Made by a program: the position numbers and the translations under genes
Part shown: one piece after another, positions 35,454 to 43,960 of the stretch
How positions within the stretch are numbered: position 1 is the first letter of the stretch
Layout of the letters: each line of letters begins with the position of its first letter
Source: Amycolatopsis alba DSM 44262
GTDB taxonomy: Bacteria > Actinomycetota > Actinomycetes > Mycobacteriales > Pseudonocardiaceae
DNA length: 64,000 nt
Direction: 5' to 3'
Assembly (NCBI RefSeq): GCF_000384215.1
Contig: NZ_KB913032.1
Coordinates: 5,261,602-5,325,601, forward strand
The notes under the pieces: model-generated
Told to the model about the DNA's origin: nothing
Databases searched by the model: none
The model's input: only the letters and a program-made list of their open reading frames with translations

Positions 35454-36353
35454 GTGATGCAGAAGACCATTCTCGACCGCGTCGAGCCGGTCGCCGAAGG
35501 CACGGTGTCCCTCGTCCTGCGCGGCGCCGATGGCCCGCTGGCCCCCTGGGAGCCGGGCGCGCACATCGATCTGTCGCTGCCGAACTGGCTGACCCGGCAG
35601 TATTCGCTGTGCGGGGATCCGGCCGATCGCGGCAGCTACCGGGTCGCCGTCCGGTACGACCGGCTCAGCCGGGGCGGTTCGGAGTACGTCCACCTGTTCC
35701 TGCGCGAAGGCCGGACCCTCGAAGTCTCGTTGCCGCGCAACAACTTCCCTTTGCTGCCGGCGCCGGAATACCTGTTCGTCGCGGGCGGGATCGGGATCAC
35801 TCCCGTCCTGCCGATGCTGGCGGCGGCGGGTGCCTCGGCGAGACTGGTTTACGTGGGCAGGTCGGTGGCCACCATGCCGTTCGCCGCCGAACTCCAGGCC
35901 GCCTACGGTGACCGCGTGCGCGTCCACGCCACGGGCGAGCACGGCAGACCGGACTTCGCCGCGCTCGCCGCCGAACTCGGCCCGGACGCGCTGGTCTACT
36001 GCTGCGGCCCCGCTTCCATGCTCGACGCGGCCGAGGCGGCGTTTCCCGCGCGGGGGCTGCACCTGGAGCGTTTCCAGCCGGTGGCCAAGGAATTCGGGCC
36101 CAATGAGCCGTTCGAGGTGAACTGTGTCCGATCAGGACGGACGGTCACGGTCGCCGCGGAGGAGTCCATGCTGGACGCTTTGAACCACGCGGGATACCGG
36201 ATTCAGTCCGGTTGCCGTGAGGGGGTTTGCGGCAGTTGCGAGATCTCCGTCGTCGGAGGCGAGCCGGAGCACCGCGACGACATCGGCGCGGCAGCGGGGC
36301 GCATGTACTGCTGTGTCTCCCGAGCGACTTCGCGTCTCGACGTCGATCTCTGA
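35454..36353 (+). CDS. PDR/VanB-type oxidoreductase (FMN/FAD, NAD, 2Fe-2S)
   Basis: The gene starts at GTG 35454 or ATG 35457, after a GAGGAG binding site, giving about 299 residues. Domains: a flavin-binding barrel with RQYSL (residues 48-52), an NAD domain with 'VAGGIGITPVLPML' and 'YCCGPASML', and a C-terminal plant-type 2Fe-2S ferredoxin with CREGVCGSC and a later Cys ('MYCC'). This is the phthalate-dioxygenase-reductase architecture. It is likely to reduce a partner oxygenase or the flavoprotein just upstream. Confidence 0.92.
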   Translation: MMQKTILDRVEPVAEGTVSLVLRGADGPLAPWEPGAHIDLSLPNWLTRQYSLCGDPADRGSYRVAVRYDRLSRGGSEYVHLFLREGRTLEVSLPRNNFPLLPAPEYLFVAGGIGITPVLPMLAAAGASARLVYVGRSVATMPFAAELQAAYGDRVRVHATGEHGRPDFAALAAELGPDALVYCCGPASMLDAAEAAFPARGLHLERFQPVAKEFGPNEPFEVNCVRSGRTVTVAAEESMLDALNHAGYRIQSGCREGVCGSCEISVVGGEPEHRDDIGAAAGRMYCCVSRATSRLDVDL

Positions 36354-36399
36354 CCCGGTCGTATACGGATTGTCGGCGCCGGGTGGCTAGGCTCACGCG

Positions 36400-37356
36400 A
36401 TGGTGGAGCCCGCATACGATCCCGAACTCGCCGCCGTGCTGCCCGCGCTGGCCGGACACGTCCCGGTCGGCATGACGGCGGAGCAGTTGGAGCGCTACCG
36501 GGCGATGAAGTTCCCGACCATCGAGGAGCAGATCGGCGATCGCCCGGTCACCTGGACCGATCACCCGATCCACGGGTACGGCGGCGCGGAGATCGTGGTC
36601 TCGGTCATCGCGCGCGAGGACCACCGACCCGGCGGGCCGGGGATCTATCACGTCCACGGTGGCGGAATGGTGATGGGCGACCGGTTCGCGTCCGTGCATC
36701 CGCTCGTCGAGTGGGCGATGGAGTACGACGCCGTCGCGGTCACGGTCGAATTCCGCCGTGCGCCGGAACATCCGCATCCGGTGCCGGTGGAAGACTGCTA
36801 CGCCGGTCTGGACTGGATGGCCGCGCACGCGGACGAGCTGGGGTTCGATCCGGATCGGCTGATCATCTTCGGCGGGAGCGGCGGCGGTGGTCTCGCCGCC
36901 GGTGTCACGCTGATGGCGCGGGACCGGGGCGGGCCGGTGCTGTCCGGGCAGCTGCTCCAATGCCCGATGATCGACGACCGCGACGAGACCGTGTCGGCGC
37001 GGCAATACGACGGTGTCGGCGTCTGGGACCGGACCAGCAATATGACGGCGTGGACGATGGTCCTGGGGGAGCGGCGCGGCACGCCGGACGTCTCGCCTTA
37101 CGCGGCCCCGGCGCGCGCGACGGACCTCAGCGGTCTGCCGCCGACGTTCATCGACGCGGGCGCTGCCGAGGTGTTCCGTGACGAGGCCGTCGCCTACGCG
37201 AGTGCGATTTGGGCCGCCGGGGGAGAAGCGGAATTGCACGTCTGGGGCGGCGCTTTCCACGGCTTCTACGATCTCGCGCCGGAATCCGCTGTCGCACGAT
37301 CGTGTCTCGCCGCGCGGGAATCGTGGCTGGAACGGCTGCTCGTCAGAGGTGAATGA
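36400..37356 (+). CDS. Alpha/beta hydrolase, hormone-sensitive lipase family
   Basis: The protein has 318 residues with the oxyanion motif HGGG (residues about 87-90), the nucleophile elbow GGSGGG (Ser near 163), an acidic residue in the 'TFIDAGAAEVFRDE' region, and the catalytic His in GAFHGF. It is an esterase of unknown substrate. A TAGGCT -10-like box ends 6 nt before the ATG, suggesting a leaderless transcript. Confidence 0.9.
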   Translation: MVEPAYDPELAAVLPALAGHVPVGMTAEQLERYRAMKFPTIEEQIGDRPVTWTDHPIHGYGGAEIVVSVIAREDHRPGGPGIYHVHGGGMVMGDRFASVHPLVEWAMEYDAVAVTVEFRRAPEHPHPVPVEDCYAGLDWMAAHADELGFDPDRLIIFGGSGGGGLAAGVTLMARDRGGPVLSGQLLQCPMIDDRDETVSARQYDGVGVWDRTSNMTAWTMVLGERRGTPDVSPYAAPARATDLSGLPPTFIDAGAAEVFRDEAVAYASAIWAAGGEAELHVWGGAFHGFYDLAPESAVARSCLAARESWLERLLVRGE

Positions 37357-37443
37357 ATTTCCCCGAATTGCCGCCCGCGAGGAGCGGTGTAACCCTGGTC
37401 ATACCGAACGACACCACCACCACCACGATGTACAGGAGTCGTT

Positions 37444-37740
37444 ATGACCACCACGGAAATGCCCGCTGTCCACGAATGCACGGTCAGCGGATGCTCCTAC
37501 AACCACGACGGCTGTCACGCTTTCGCCATCACGGTGGGCGGCGGCAATGGCTCGGCCGATTGCGGAACATTCGTCCCGCTCAACACCAAAGGCGGACTCG
37601 ATCGGGTGACCGCGCAGGTGGGTGCCTGCTCCCGGTCCGATTGCCGCCACAATTCGGCGCTGGAATGCACCGCATCGAGTGTCCGCGTCGGACCGGGTGA
37701 AGGTGACCACTCGGCGAATTGCCTGACCTACGCCCCGTAA
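37444..37740 (+). CDS. DUF1540 cysteine-rich protein
   Basis: The 98-residue protein has two DUF1540 units with conserved Cys/His spacing ('CTVSGCSYNHDGCHAFAI', 'CSRSDCRHNSALEC'), probably metal binding. A good AGGAG binding site precedes the ATG. Function in actinomycetes is unknown. Confidence 0.85.
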   Translation: MTTTEMPAVHECTVSGCSYNHDGCHAFAITVGGGNGSADCGTFVPLNTKGGLDRVTAQVGACSRSDCRHNSALECTASSVRVGPGEGDHSANCLTYAP

Positions 37741-37773
37741 ACGTCGATCGGCCCTTGAGGTAGTGAGAGGCGG

Positions 37774-37826
37774 GTTGTGAAAGCCACTTTCGCAACCTTC
37801 AACGTTGCGAAAGTGGCTTTCGCAAC
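37774..37826. repeat. Paired GTTGCGAAAG palindromes in inverted order
   Basis: Two 23-nt units of the same family as at 10192 lie 7 nt apart and face each other, so the whole 53 nt can fold into one long hairpin. One base differs (GTTGTGAAAG in the left unit). It lies downstream of the DUF1540 gene. Confidence 0.88.
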
Positions 37827-37862
37827 GCTCCCCGCAGCGCGAGCGCCGTGACATCGGCACAT

Positions 37863-37919
37863 AGTCCGTGAAGGCCTCCTTGCCTACCCTGAAGGTAGGG
37901 AAGGAGGCCTTCACGGACT
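37863..37919. repeat. Palindrome (family B)
   Basis: The arms are 26 nt with one mismatch, outer AGTCCGTGAAGGCCTCCTT, and core GCCTACC / GGTAGGG. It lies 20 nt beyond the stop of the convergent secreted FG-GAP gene, so probably it ends both transcripts. Confidence 0.9.
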
Positions 37920-37938
37920 TGCGCGTGGCCGTGCGCGG

Positions 37939-38604
37939 TCAGGCGCCGGGCTGGGCGCAGGTGGTGGCGTCCGCGCTCAGTACCGGGTCGGTGACCGGGC
38001 GGTGGTCGATCGCGATGGTGCTCTGCGTGGTCAGCGCGCCGTCGCGCAGGGTGTAGACGGTGCGGGTGCCGCTGTAGGTCAGCGGGTCGGCGCTGATGTC
38101 GTCCGCTTCGGCGGCGACGGTTTCGAAGGTGCGTCCGCCGCCTTCGAGCGGGGTGCACTGGTAGCCGAGGTGGGCGGCGATGCCACCGCCTTCGGCGACC
38201 GACAGCGGCTTGCTGTCGTTGTCGACGACCTGGCTGAGGTTGCGGCCGTCGTAGTGCAGGGCGGTGAAGAAGGTGGTGTTGGCGCCCACCGACTGGGTGA
38301 CGATGAGTTCGGCGCGGCCGTCACCGTTGAGGTCGGTGACGCGCGGGGCCTGGACGCCGGCGTAGCTGTCGGCGCCGAGGTGGATCGAGGTGAACGTGCC
38401 GTTCACGGTCGCGGAGATGACCTGGTCGTTGTCGCCGGTGAGCTGGGCGGTGACGGTTTCGAGTTCGCCGTCTCCGTCGAGGTCCGCGACGGTGGTGACC
38501 GGGTCGGTCGACGGGGCGGCCAGCGCGGGCACGATGGCCGCGAGGCTCAGCGCGGCGGCGACGCCGGTGATGGTGGCGGTGCGGATGATGCCGGTGTGCT
38601 TCAT
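37939..38604 (-). CDS. Secreted FG-GAP/calcium-binding repeat protein
   Basis: The protein has 221 residues with a signal peptide ending near 'VPALAAP'. The mature part carries two DLxGDGxxE-type calcium-binding loops ('DLDGDGELE', 'DLNGDGRAEL'), as in FG-GAP or VCBS proteins. No enzymatic motif is visible. It is probably a secreted structural or binding protein. Confidence 0.72.
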   Translation of the reverse strand: MKHTGIIRTATITGVAAALSLAAIVPALAAPSTDPVTTVADLDGDGELETVTAQLTGDNDQVISATVNGTFTSIHLGADSYAGVQAPRVTDLNGDGRAELIVTQSVGANTTFFTALHYDGRNLSQVVDNDSKPLSVAEGGGIAAHLGYQCTPLEGGGRTFETVAAEADDISADPLTYSGTRTVYTLRDGALTTQSTIAIDHRPVTDPVLSADATTCAQPGA

Positions 38605-38718
38605 GGTGCTCTCCCTCCACGCTTCGGTGAGCTTTTCACCGAAAGTGCTCTCACAAGGGGAGACGGTTGCGGATCATGAACGTGCACCGGGAGTGTGATG
38701 GGCCACACAGAAGCAACC

Positions 38719-38754
38719 GTGCGGCCCGCCACTCGAACGAGGGACGGGCCGCAC
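38719..38754. terminator. Terminator of the lectin-enzyme gene
   Basis: GTGCGGCCCG and CGGGCCGCAC form a perfect 10-bp stem with a 16-nt loop. It lies just past the stop of the minus-strand gene at 38769. Confidence 0.65.
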
Positions 38755-38768
38755 GAGGAGAAAGCGGG

Positions 38769-40949
38769 CTACTTGATCGCCCACAACTGAAGCGCGGAGC
38801 CGGTGTCGGCCCGTTGCGTGACGGCCGCACCGTCCGAAGTGGACGCCGTGGTCAGGAGCAGCCCGGACCGGACACTGGCGATCTTGTAGGTCCCGCCGGG
38901 CTGTTTCGCCGCCGTCCAGCGCTGGTTGGGTCCGCCGGTGCACGTCCACTGGATGACCCGCGCACCCGCGGTGGTGGCTCCGCCCTCGACGTCGGCGCAC
39001 AGTTTCGAGTGCGTGTTGGTCAGGGTGTAGGAACCGTCGGACTGCTTGGTGAACAGCCACTTCTGGTTGGCGCCCTGGTTCGGCGACCAGGTGACCAAGG
39101 GGGTGCCGGTGGCCGTCGACGAATCCGGGTCGTCGAGATTCTTGCCGGACGCGGTCAGGGTGTGGACGCCGTCGAGAGTGCCCGCGCCGGCGTCGGTGAA
39201 CTTCAGCGTCTGCTCGGCCGCGGTCCGCCCGCCTCCGACGGTGTTCCCGCTGGTGTCGGTCCAGGAGCGGAGCGGCGTGGTCTCCGCCAGGCGCGACGTC
39301 TTGCCGGACAGGCCGAGCACGAGCCCGCTGTACCGGTTCACCAGCCGGAACGTTCCCTTGTCCACAGTGGACGGGATGATGAACCATTGCTGCCCGACCG
39401 TCGAGGACGTGGTGACCGTGGGTTTCGCGCCCCATGCCCGGCCCGCCTGCACGGCGTCGACGCCGAGGAGCTGGCCCGTGGCGGCGTTGGTGACGCGGTA
39501 CGAGCCGTCGCCGTCGGCGGAGAACTGCCACGCTTCACGGTCGGAGCCGGTCGTGCCCGAGACGGACGTCGTCGCGCTTCCGTTGCCCTGCGCGAGAACC
39601 CGGCCGTCGCCGAGGCCGATGCGGTACTTGCGGGAGGTGTCCACAGGGGACGGTGTGGGGGCGGACGAGGTGATGGTCTGGGTGGTGTACTCGCCGCCCG
39701 CGTCACCGGAACACGCCACCGCGCAGTACGACCGGAACTGCTTGCCGATGATGGTCGAGTTCGTCTTGTTCGCGGCGTCGACGAACCAGCGGTACCAGGA
39801 CTGGTTGGTGTAGGTCCCGGTGTCGCCGATCAGCCGCCACTTCTGCGTCGCCAGATCGTCGGTCACGTAATAGCGCTGGGGGACGACGCTGTCCACGGCC
39901 TCCGGCGCGCCGATGTAGAGCCCGAGATGCGCGTTGTAGGCGATGTTCATGATGAACAGATCAGACTTGCGCGGCAGCTGTCCCGCGGCGATCTGCTGGC
40001 TGACGTTGCCGGTGTTGGCCGGGTCGTAGTCGTCCGCGACGGGGGTATAGCCGGTGTCCGAAGAGGCGGACACCGGGACCATGTTGCTCTCGCGGCCGCC
40101 GACGCCGGGCTGGGTCCAGCCGCCGTCGAACCACTTCTGCCACGAGCCGGTCGCCATCTTGGCCGAGATCGGCGCGCGGGCGACGTGCGCCAGGCCGGTC
40201 ATCGGGCCGCCCGCGCCTGCCTTCGGCACGATGCGCGAGCCGTAGTAGACGTAGAAGTACCCGGAGGCGGTGTCGACGAACAGGCGCGGGTCGCCGTCGC
40301 CGTAGTCGAACGTCTGGTTCGGGAAGGCCGCCGTGTCCCCGCGTTTCGTGCTGTAGTGCGAAGTGATCGCGTGGTCCTTGATCGACCAGGTCTTGCCCTG
40401 GTCCTTCGAGACCGCCATGTCGATCGCGTCGTAGTGCGAGAACGAGTACGCGCCGAACGGCTCCGGCGTGAACTCGTTGTGGATCAGGCCGTACCAGTCG
40501 CCGGTGTCCGGATCGACCCAGGTGCCGACGAGGTCGCAGAAGTTCCGCTGCGAATAGCCGGATCCGGCGGGCGGGTTCGTGGCTTCCTTGCCGGTGGGGC
40601 TGTTGTTGCAGCGCCAGGTCGTGTCGTCGTTGCGGTCGGCGGGGTTGGCCGGGTTCACCGCGGTGCTGATCGGGTTCTTGGTGAAACTGTCGAAATCGCG
40701 TCCGCTGAAGAACTCCCACTCGCGCGGCTGGTCGGCGCCGTAGAGCGCGGCCGCCTGCTGGAAGTAGAAGGTGCCGTCCTTGTCGACATAGCTGCTCGCC
40801 GGGGTGTCGGTGGTCGGGCTGAACGACTTCTTGGCGTCGACCGTGATGGTGTACGTCGCGTCCGGCGGCGCGGCGTCGGACGACGCCGGTACCACCGCAC
40901 TCGCCGCCACGGCCAACGCCGCGGCGCCGAGAAGAGGCAGGGTCCGCAT
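38769..40949 (-). CDS. Secreted protein with C-terminal ricin-type lectin domain
   Basis: The 726-residue protein has a signal peptide ending near 'SSDAAPP'. Residues 30-420 look like a beta-propeller glycosidase (repeated 'DPDTGDWYGLIHNE', 'DGDPRLFVDTASGYFYVYYG') of a family I cannot fix. Residues about 450-726 contain two beta-trefoil lectin units with QxW motifs ('NQKWLF', 'NQRWTA') and 'GLCADVEGG'-like loops. It probably binds and cleaves a polysaccharide outside the cell. The AraC regulator gene lies directly upstream on the same strand, and an AT-rich promoter region lies between them. Confidence 0.78.
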   Translation of the reverse strand: MRTLPLLGAAALAVAASAVVPASSDAAPPDATYTITVDAKKSFSPTTDTPASSYVDKDGTFYFQQAAALYGADQPREWEFFSGRDFDSFTKNPISTAVNPANPADRNDDTTWRCNNSPTGKEATNPPAGSGYSQRNFCDLVGTWVDPDTGDWYGLIHNEFTPEPFGAYSFSHYDAIDMAVSKDQGKTWSIKDHAITSHYSTKRGDTAAFPNQTFDYGDGDPRLFVDTASGYFYVYYGSRIVPKAGAGGPMTGLAHVARAPISAKMATGSWQKWFDGGWTQPGVGGRESNMVPVSASSDTGYTPVADDYDPANTGNVSQQIAAGQLPRKSDLFIMNIAYNAHLGLYIGAPEAVDSVVPQRYYVTDDLATQKWRLIGDTGTYTNQSWYRWFVDAANKTNSTIIGKQFRSYCAVACSGDAGGEYTTQTITSSAPTPSPVDTSRKYRIGLGDGRVLAQGNGSATTSVSGTTGSDREAWQFSADGDGSYRVTNAATGQLLGVDAVQAGRAWGAKPTVTTSSTVGQQWFIIPSTVDKGTFRLVNRYSGLVLGLSGKTSRLAETTPLRSWTDTSGNTVGGGRTAAEQTLKFTDAGAGTLDGVHTLTASGKNLDDPDSSTATGTPLVTWSPNQGANQKWLFTKQSDGSYTLTNTHSKLCADVEGGATTAGARVIQWTCTGGPNQRWTAAKQPGGTYKIASVRSGLLLTTASTSDGAAVTQRADTGSALQLWAIK

Positions 40950-41002
40950 GGCTCTCTCCCAAGGGTGACCCGCACCACAGTTGGCGGGGCGGTCGCCGAT
41001 GT

Positions 41003-41057
41003 TATGAACGTTACTGCGCGTAAGTCAACGCATTCGCTCAACTTCAAGCGTTGTTCA
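41003..41057. promoter_or_regulatory. Promoter region of the lectin gene, possible AraC site
   Basis: The stretch is locally AT-rich and carries ATGAAC (41003) and GTTCAT (41052) as a widely spaced inverted repeat. The AraC gene ends just beyond it. It is a tentative activator site only. Confidence 0.25.
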
Positions 41058-41107
41058 TGCACTTAGTGCGCGGAAAGTCCAAGCGGCGCCGTACGGAAGT
41101 CCAAGGC

Positions 41108-41986
41108 TCAGTCGGGCACCAGCGGCGGGTCGTCGGGAGACGGGATCCGCGAACTCCAGCCACCGGGGACGGCCTGGACGCGTGACTCGCGGAAGCGGCC
41201 GGGGGAGACCCCGGCCCGGCGGGTGAAGAGCCGGCTGAAGTAGGCCGCGTCCTCGTAGCCGATCGCCTGGGCCACCTCCTGCACCGGCATCCGTGTGGTG
41301 GCGAGGAGTTCCTTCGCGCGGTTGAGGCGCAGCGTCAGCAGGTGATCTTTCAGCCCCGACTCGGTACTCCGCCGCACGGCCGCGCGCAGTTCGGGCAGTG
41401 TCATGCCGCGGCGGGCCGCGATCTCGGCGACGCTGATCGGCAGCAGCGCGTCCTGCGCCAGCGCGTCCAACAGGGAGCCGTCGCTGGGGGTGCTGTCGGC
41501 GGCCCTCCGCAGCGCCACCAGCAGATGGTGCACGGCCGCCGAGGCGTCGACCTGCGCCAGCGGGCTGCCGCCCCGCGCGCAGCGCACGATCCGGCTCACG
41601 ATGTCGCGGACGACCTCGACGTCGCCCAGCGGCACCACCGGGGCCTCGGGCGTGACGTAGCCGAGCTCGACGTAGGCCTCCACGGCGCTGCCGTCGAAGT
41701 CGACGAAGCACTCTTCCCAGCCCTGGCCGGGGTCGGGCGCGTAGTGGTGCCCGACCCCAGGGACGAGCCACAGCAGTGCGGGCGCGACGACCTCCTGCCG
41801 CTGCCCGCCCGCAACGGCGAACCATCCGCGCCCCTTGGACACCACGACGGCCACGTAATGGTCGAGCACACGGGGCCCCACGACGGGCAGGGCCCCGTGC
41901 TGCAGACCGACCCCGAGGCACACCAGACCCAGCCGTCGATGCACGGCGGACGGTGTGAAGTACCGCATCCAGGTCCGGTAACCCAT
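41108..41986 (-). CDS. AraC family regulator
   Basis: The ATG at 41986 is chosen; a TTG at 42004, directly after the GH15 stop, is an alternative. The product of about 292 residues has an N-terminal cupin-like ligand domain (residues 20-130) and a C-terminal double HTH ('LLATTRMPVQEVAQAIGYEDAAYFSRLFTRRAGVSPGRFR'-type, 230-280). Sugar sensing is typical. It sits between a GH15 enzyme and the lectin enzyme, both on its strand, so it likely controls carbohydrate use. Confidence 0.88.
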   Translation of the reverse strand: MGYRTWMRYFTPSAVHRRLGLVCLGVGLQHGALPVVGPRVLDHYVAVVVSKGRGWFAVAGGQRQEVVAPALLWLVPGVGHHYAPDPGQGWEECFVDFDGSAVEAYVELGYVTPEAPVVPLGDVEVVRDIVSRIVRCARGGSPLAQVDASAAVHHLLVALRRAADSTPSDGSLLDALAQDALLPISVAEIAARRGMTLPELRAAVRRSTESGLKDHLLTLRLNRAKELLATTRMPVQEVAQAIGYEDAAYFSRLFTRRAGVSPGRFRESRVQAVPGGWSSRIPSPDDPPLVPD

Positions 41987-42004
41987 CCCCGCATCTTCGC
42001 GCAA

Positions 42005-43819
42005 TCACCCCAGAGCGGCGTCGAGGGTGACCGCGGCGTCGATGAGCGCGAGGTGGGTGAAGGCCTGCGGGAAGTTGCCGAGCTGCTCGCCGCTCGGCGC
42101 GATCTCCTCCGCGTAGAGGCCGACGTGGTTGGCGTAGGTCAGCATCTTCTCGAACGCCGCCCGCGCTTCGTCCACCCTGCCGGCACGGGTCAGCGCGTCG
42201 ACATAAGCGAAGCTGCACAAGGAAAAGGTGCCTTCCGAACCCGCAAGGCCGTCCGGGGACGCCGCCGGGTCGTACCGGTGGACCAGGCTGTCGGTGACCA
42301 GATCCTTCCCGATCGCGTCGAGAGTGGAAAGCCACAGCGGATCCCGCGACGGCAGGAAACCTGTGCGGGGCATCCGCAGCAGCGACGCGTCCAGCTCGTC
42401 CCCGGTGTAGTGCTGGACGAACGCCTGCCGCGTCCGGTGCCAGCCCTGGTTCAGGATCTGGTCGTAGATGCTGTCGCGCTGCCACGTCCAGTCCTCGACC
42501 GGGGCGGGACGGCCGTGCGTGCTCGCCATCCGGAGGCCGCGGTCGAAGGCGACCCAGCTCATCAGGCGGCCGTAGGTGAAGGACCGGCGCCCGCCCCTGG
42601 TCTCCCAGATGCCCTCTTCGGGCTGGTCCCAGTGTTCGCCGAGCCAGTCGAGCGCCGCGCGCACGGCGATCCAGCCGCGATGGGGCAGCTCGAAACCCGC
42701 CCTGTCGGCGGCGAAGACGCTGTCCAGCGCCTCGCCGTAGATGTCCAGCTGCAGCTGTCCCGCCGCGTCGTTGCCGATCCGGACCGGGGTCGACCCGCGA
42801 TACCCGGACCAGTGCGAGAGGTCTTCTTCGCGGAGGTCCGTCGCACCGTCCACGCGGTAGAGCACGGCCAGCGGCCCGCCCTCGCCGCTGCCGCCTTCGC
42901 GGATCCGGTCGCCCAGCCAGCCGCCGAACCGGGCGGCCTCTTCGGCGAAGCCCAAGGCCAGCAGCGCGGAGACCGAGAACGACGCGTCCCGGACCCAGGT
43001 GTAGCGGTAGTCCCAGTTCCGCTCCCCGCCGAGTTCCTCCGGCAGGCCGAGGGTGGGCGCGGCGACCAGGCCGCCGGTCGGCCGGTAGGTGAGCAGCTTC
43101 AGGGTGATCGCCGACCGGGTCACGGCCTCACGCCAGCGGCCGCGGTACGTGGAGCGGACCAGCCACGAACGCCACCAGCCCACCGTGTCGTCGAACAGGT
43201 CGGTGAACTCGGCGAGCCGGATCTCGCGCGGCGGCTCCGCGGTATCCGTCTCGAGCACGACACCCCGGACCTGCCCCGCCACCAGGCCCAGCCGCAGGTG
43301 CACGTCGTTCCCTTCGAGCCGCGTCTCGGCGAGGTACTCGTCGTCGGGTTCGCGGACCGGGTGCAGCGTCAGCGACAGCTCACTCGACACGAAGACGGCG
43401 CCGTGCCCGAAGATGATCGCCTCGTGCGGACGACGGCCGTAGTCGAAGCGAGGCGCGACCACCATGTCGAAGGTGATCTTCCCGCGGACACAGCGCACCA
43501 GGCGGGCGATCCGGTGCTTGGCGGTCGCGGTGCCGTCGGCCGGTGGCATGAAATCGACCACTTCGCCGATCCCGTCCGCACCGGAGAACCGGGTGATCAG
43601 AACCGCGGTGTCCGGGTAGTACATCTGCCTGCTGGTGTACGGCCCGGCGGGATGGATGCCGAACCGGCCGCCGCGTTCGTCGTCGAGCAGCGCGCCGAAG
43701 ACCGACGGCGAATCGAAGCGCGGGCTGCAGAACCAGTCGATCGACCCGCCGCTGGTGACCAATGCGGCGGTCTGCAGGTCGCCGATCAGGCCGTGCTCGG
43801 CGATCGCGGTTTCGGGCAT
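42005..43819 (-). CDS. Glycoside hydrolase family 15 enzyme
   Basis: The ATG at 43819 follows a GAGGAGG binding site, giving 604 residues. The N-terminal beta-sandwich begins 'AEHGLIGDLQTAALVTSGGSIDWFC', and the catalytic barrel has 'RNWDYRYTWVRDASF'. The C-terminal catalytic loop is 'EEIAPSGEQLGNFPQAFTHL', typical of actinomycete GH15 trehalases/glucoamylases. No signal peptide is present, so it is intracellular. It probably hydrolyses trehalose or maltooligosaccharides. It is divergent from the MFS gene. Confidence 0.92.
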   Translation of the reverse strand: MPETAIAEHGLIGDLQTAALVTSGGSIDWFCSPRFDSPSVFGALLDDERGGRFGIHPAGPYTSRQMYYPDTAVLITRFSGADGIGEVVDFMPPADGTATAKHRIARLVRCVRGKITFDMVVAPRFDYGRRPHEAIIFGHGAVFVSSELSLTLHPVREPDDEYLAETRLEGNDVHLRLGLVAGQVRGVVLETDTAEPPREIRLAEFTDLFDDTVGWWRSWLVRSTYRGRWREAVTRSAITLKLLTYRPTGGLVAAPTLGLPEELGGERNWDYRYTWVRDASFSVSALLALGFAEEAARFGGWLGDRIREGGSGEGGPLAVLYRVDGATDLREEDLSHWSGYRGSTPVRIGNDAAGQLQLDIYGEALDSVFAADRAGFELPHRGWIAVRAALDWLGEHWDQPEEGIWETRGGRRSFTYGRLMSWVAFDRGLRMASTHGRPAPVEDWTWQRDSIYDQILNQGWHRTRQAFVQHYTGDELDASLLRMPRTGFLPSRDPLWLSTLDAIGKDLVTDSLVHRYDPAASPDGLAGSEGTFSLCSFAYVDALTRAGRVDEARAAFEKMLTYANHVGLYAEEIAPSGEQLGNFPQAFTHLALIDAAVTLDAALG

Positions 43820-43960
43820 GGCGCCTCCTCGGGGCTTGGGGGTGCGTTCGGGGATCACCGTCGTCCCGGAGGGCCGCCACTGCCTCATCCGTCAGGGGTG
43901 AGGTGGCCGGGGTGCCGGGCACGACACCGTGTGAGGCACCCGAGCAGGAAGGCCACGCCG

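Noticed and set aside
41342..43960. Long plus-strand extension of the MFS frame back to 41342
   Set aside because: It runs antisense to the AraC and GH15 genes with no recognisable domain; the ATG at 43961 with a good binding site is the credible start.
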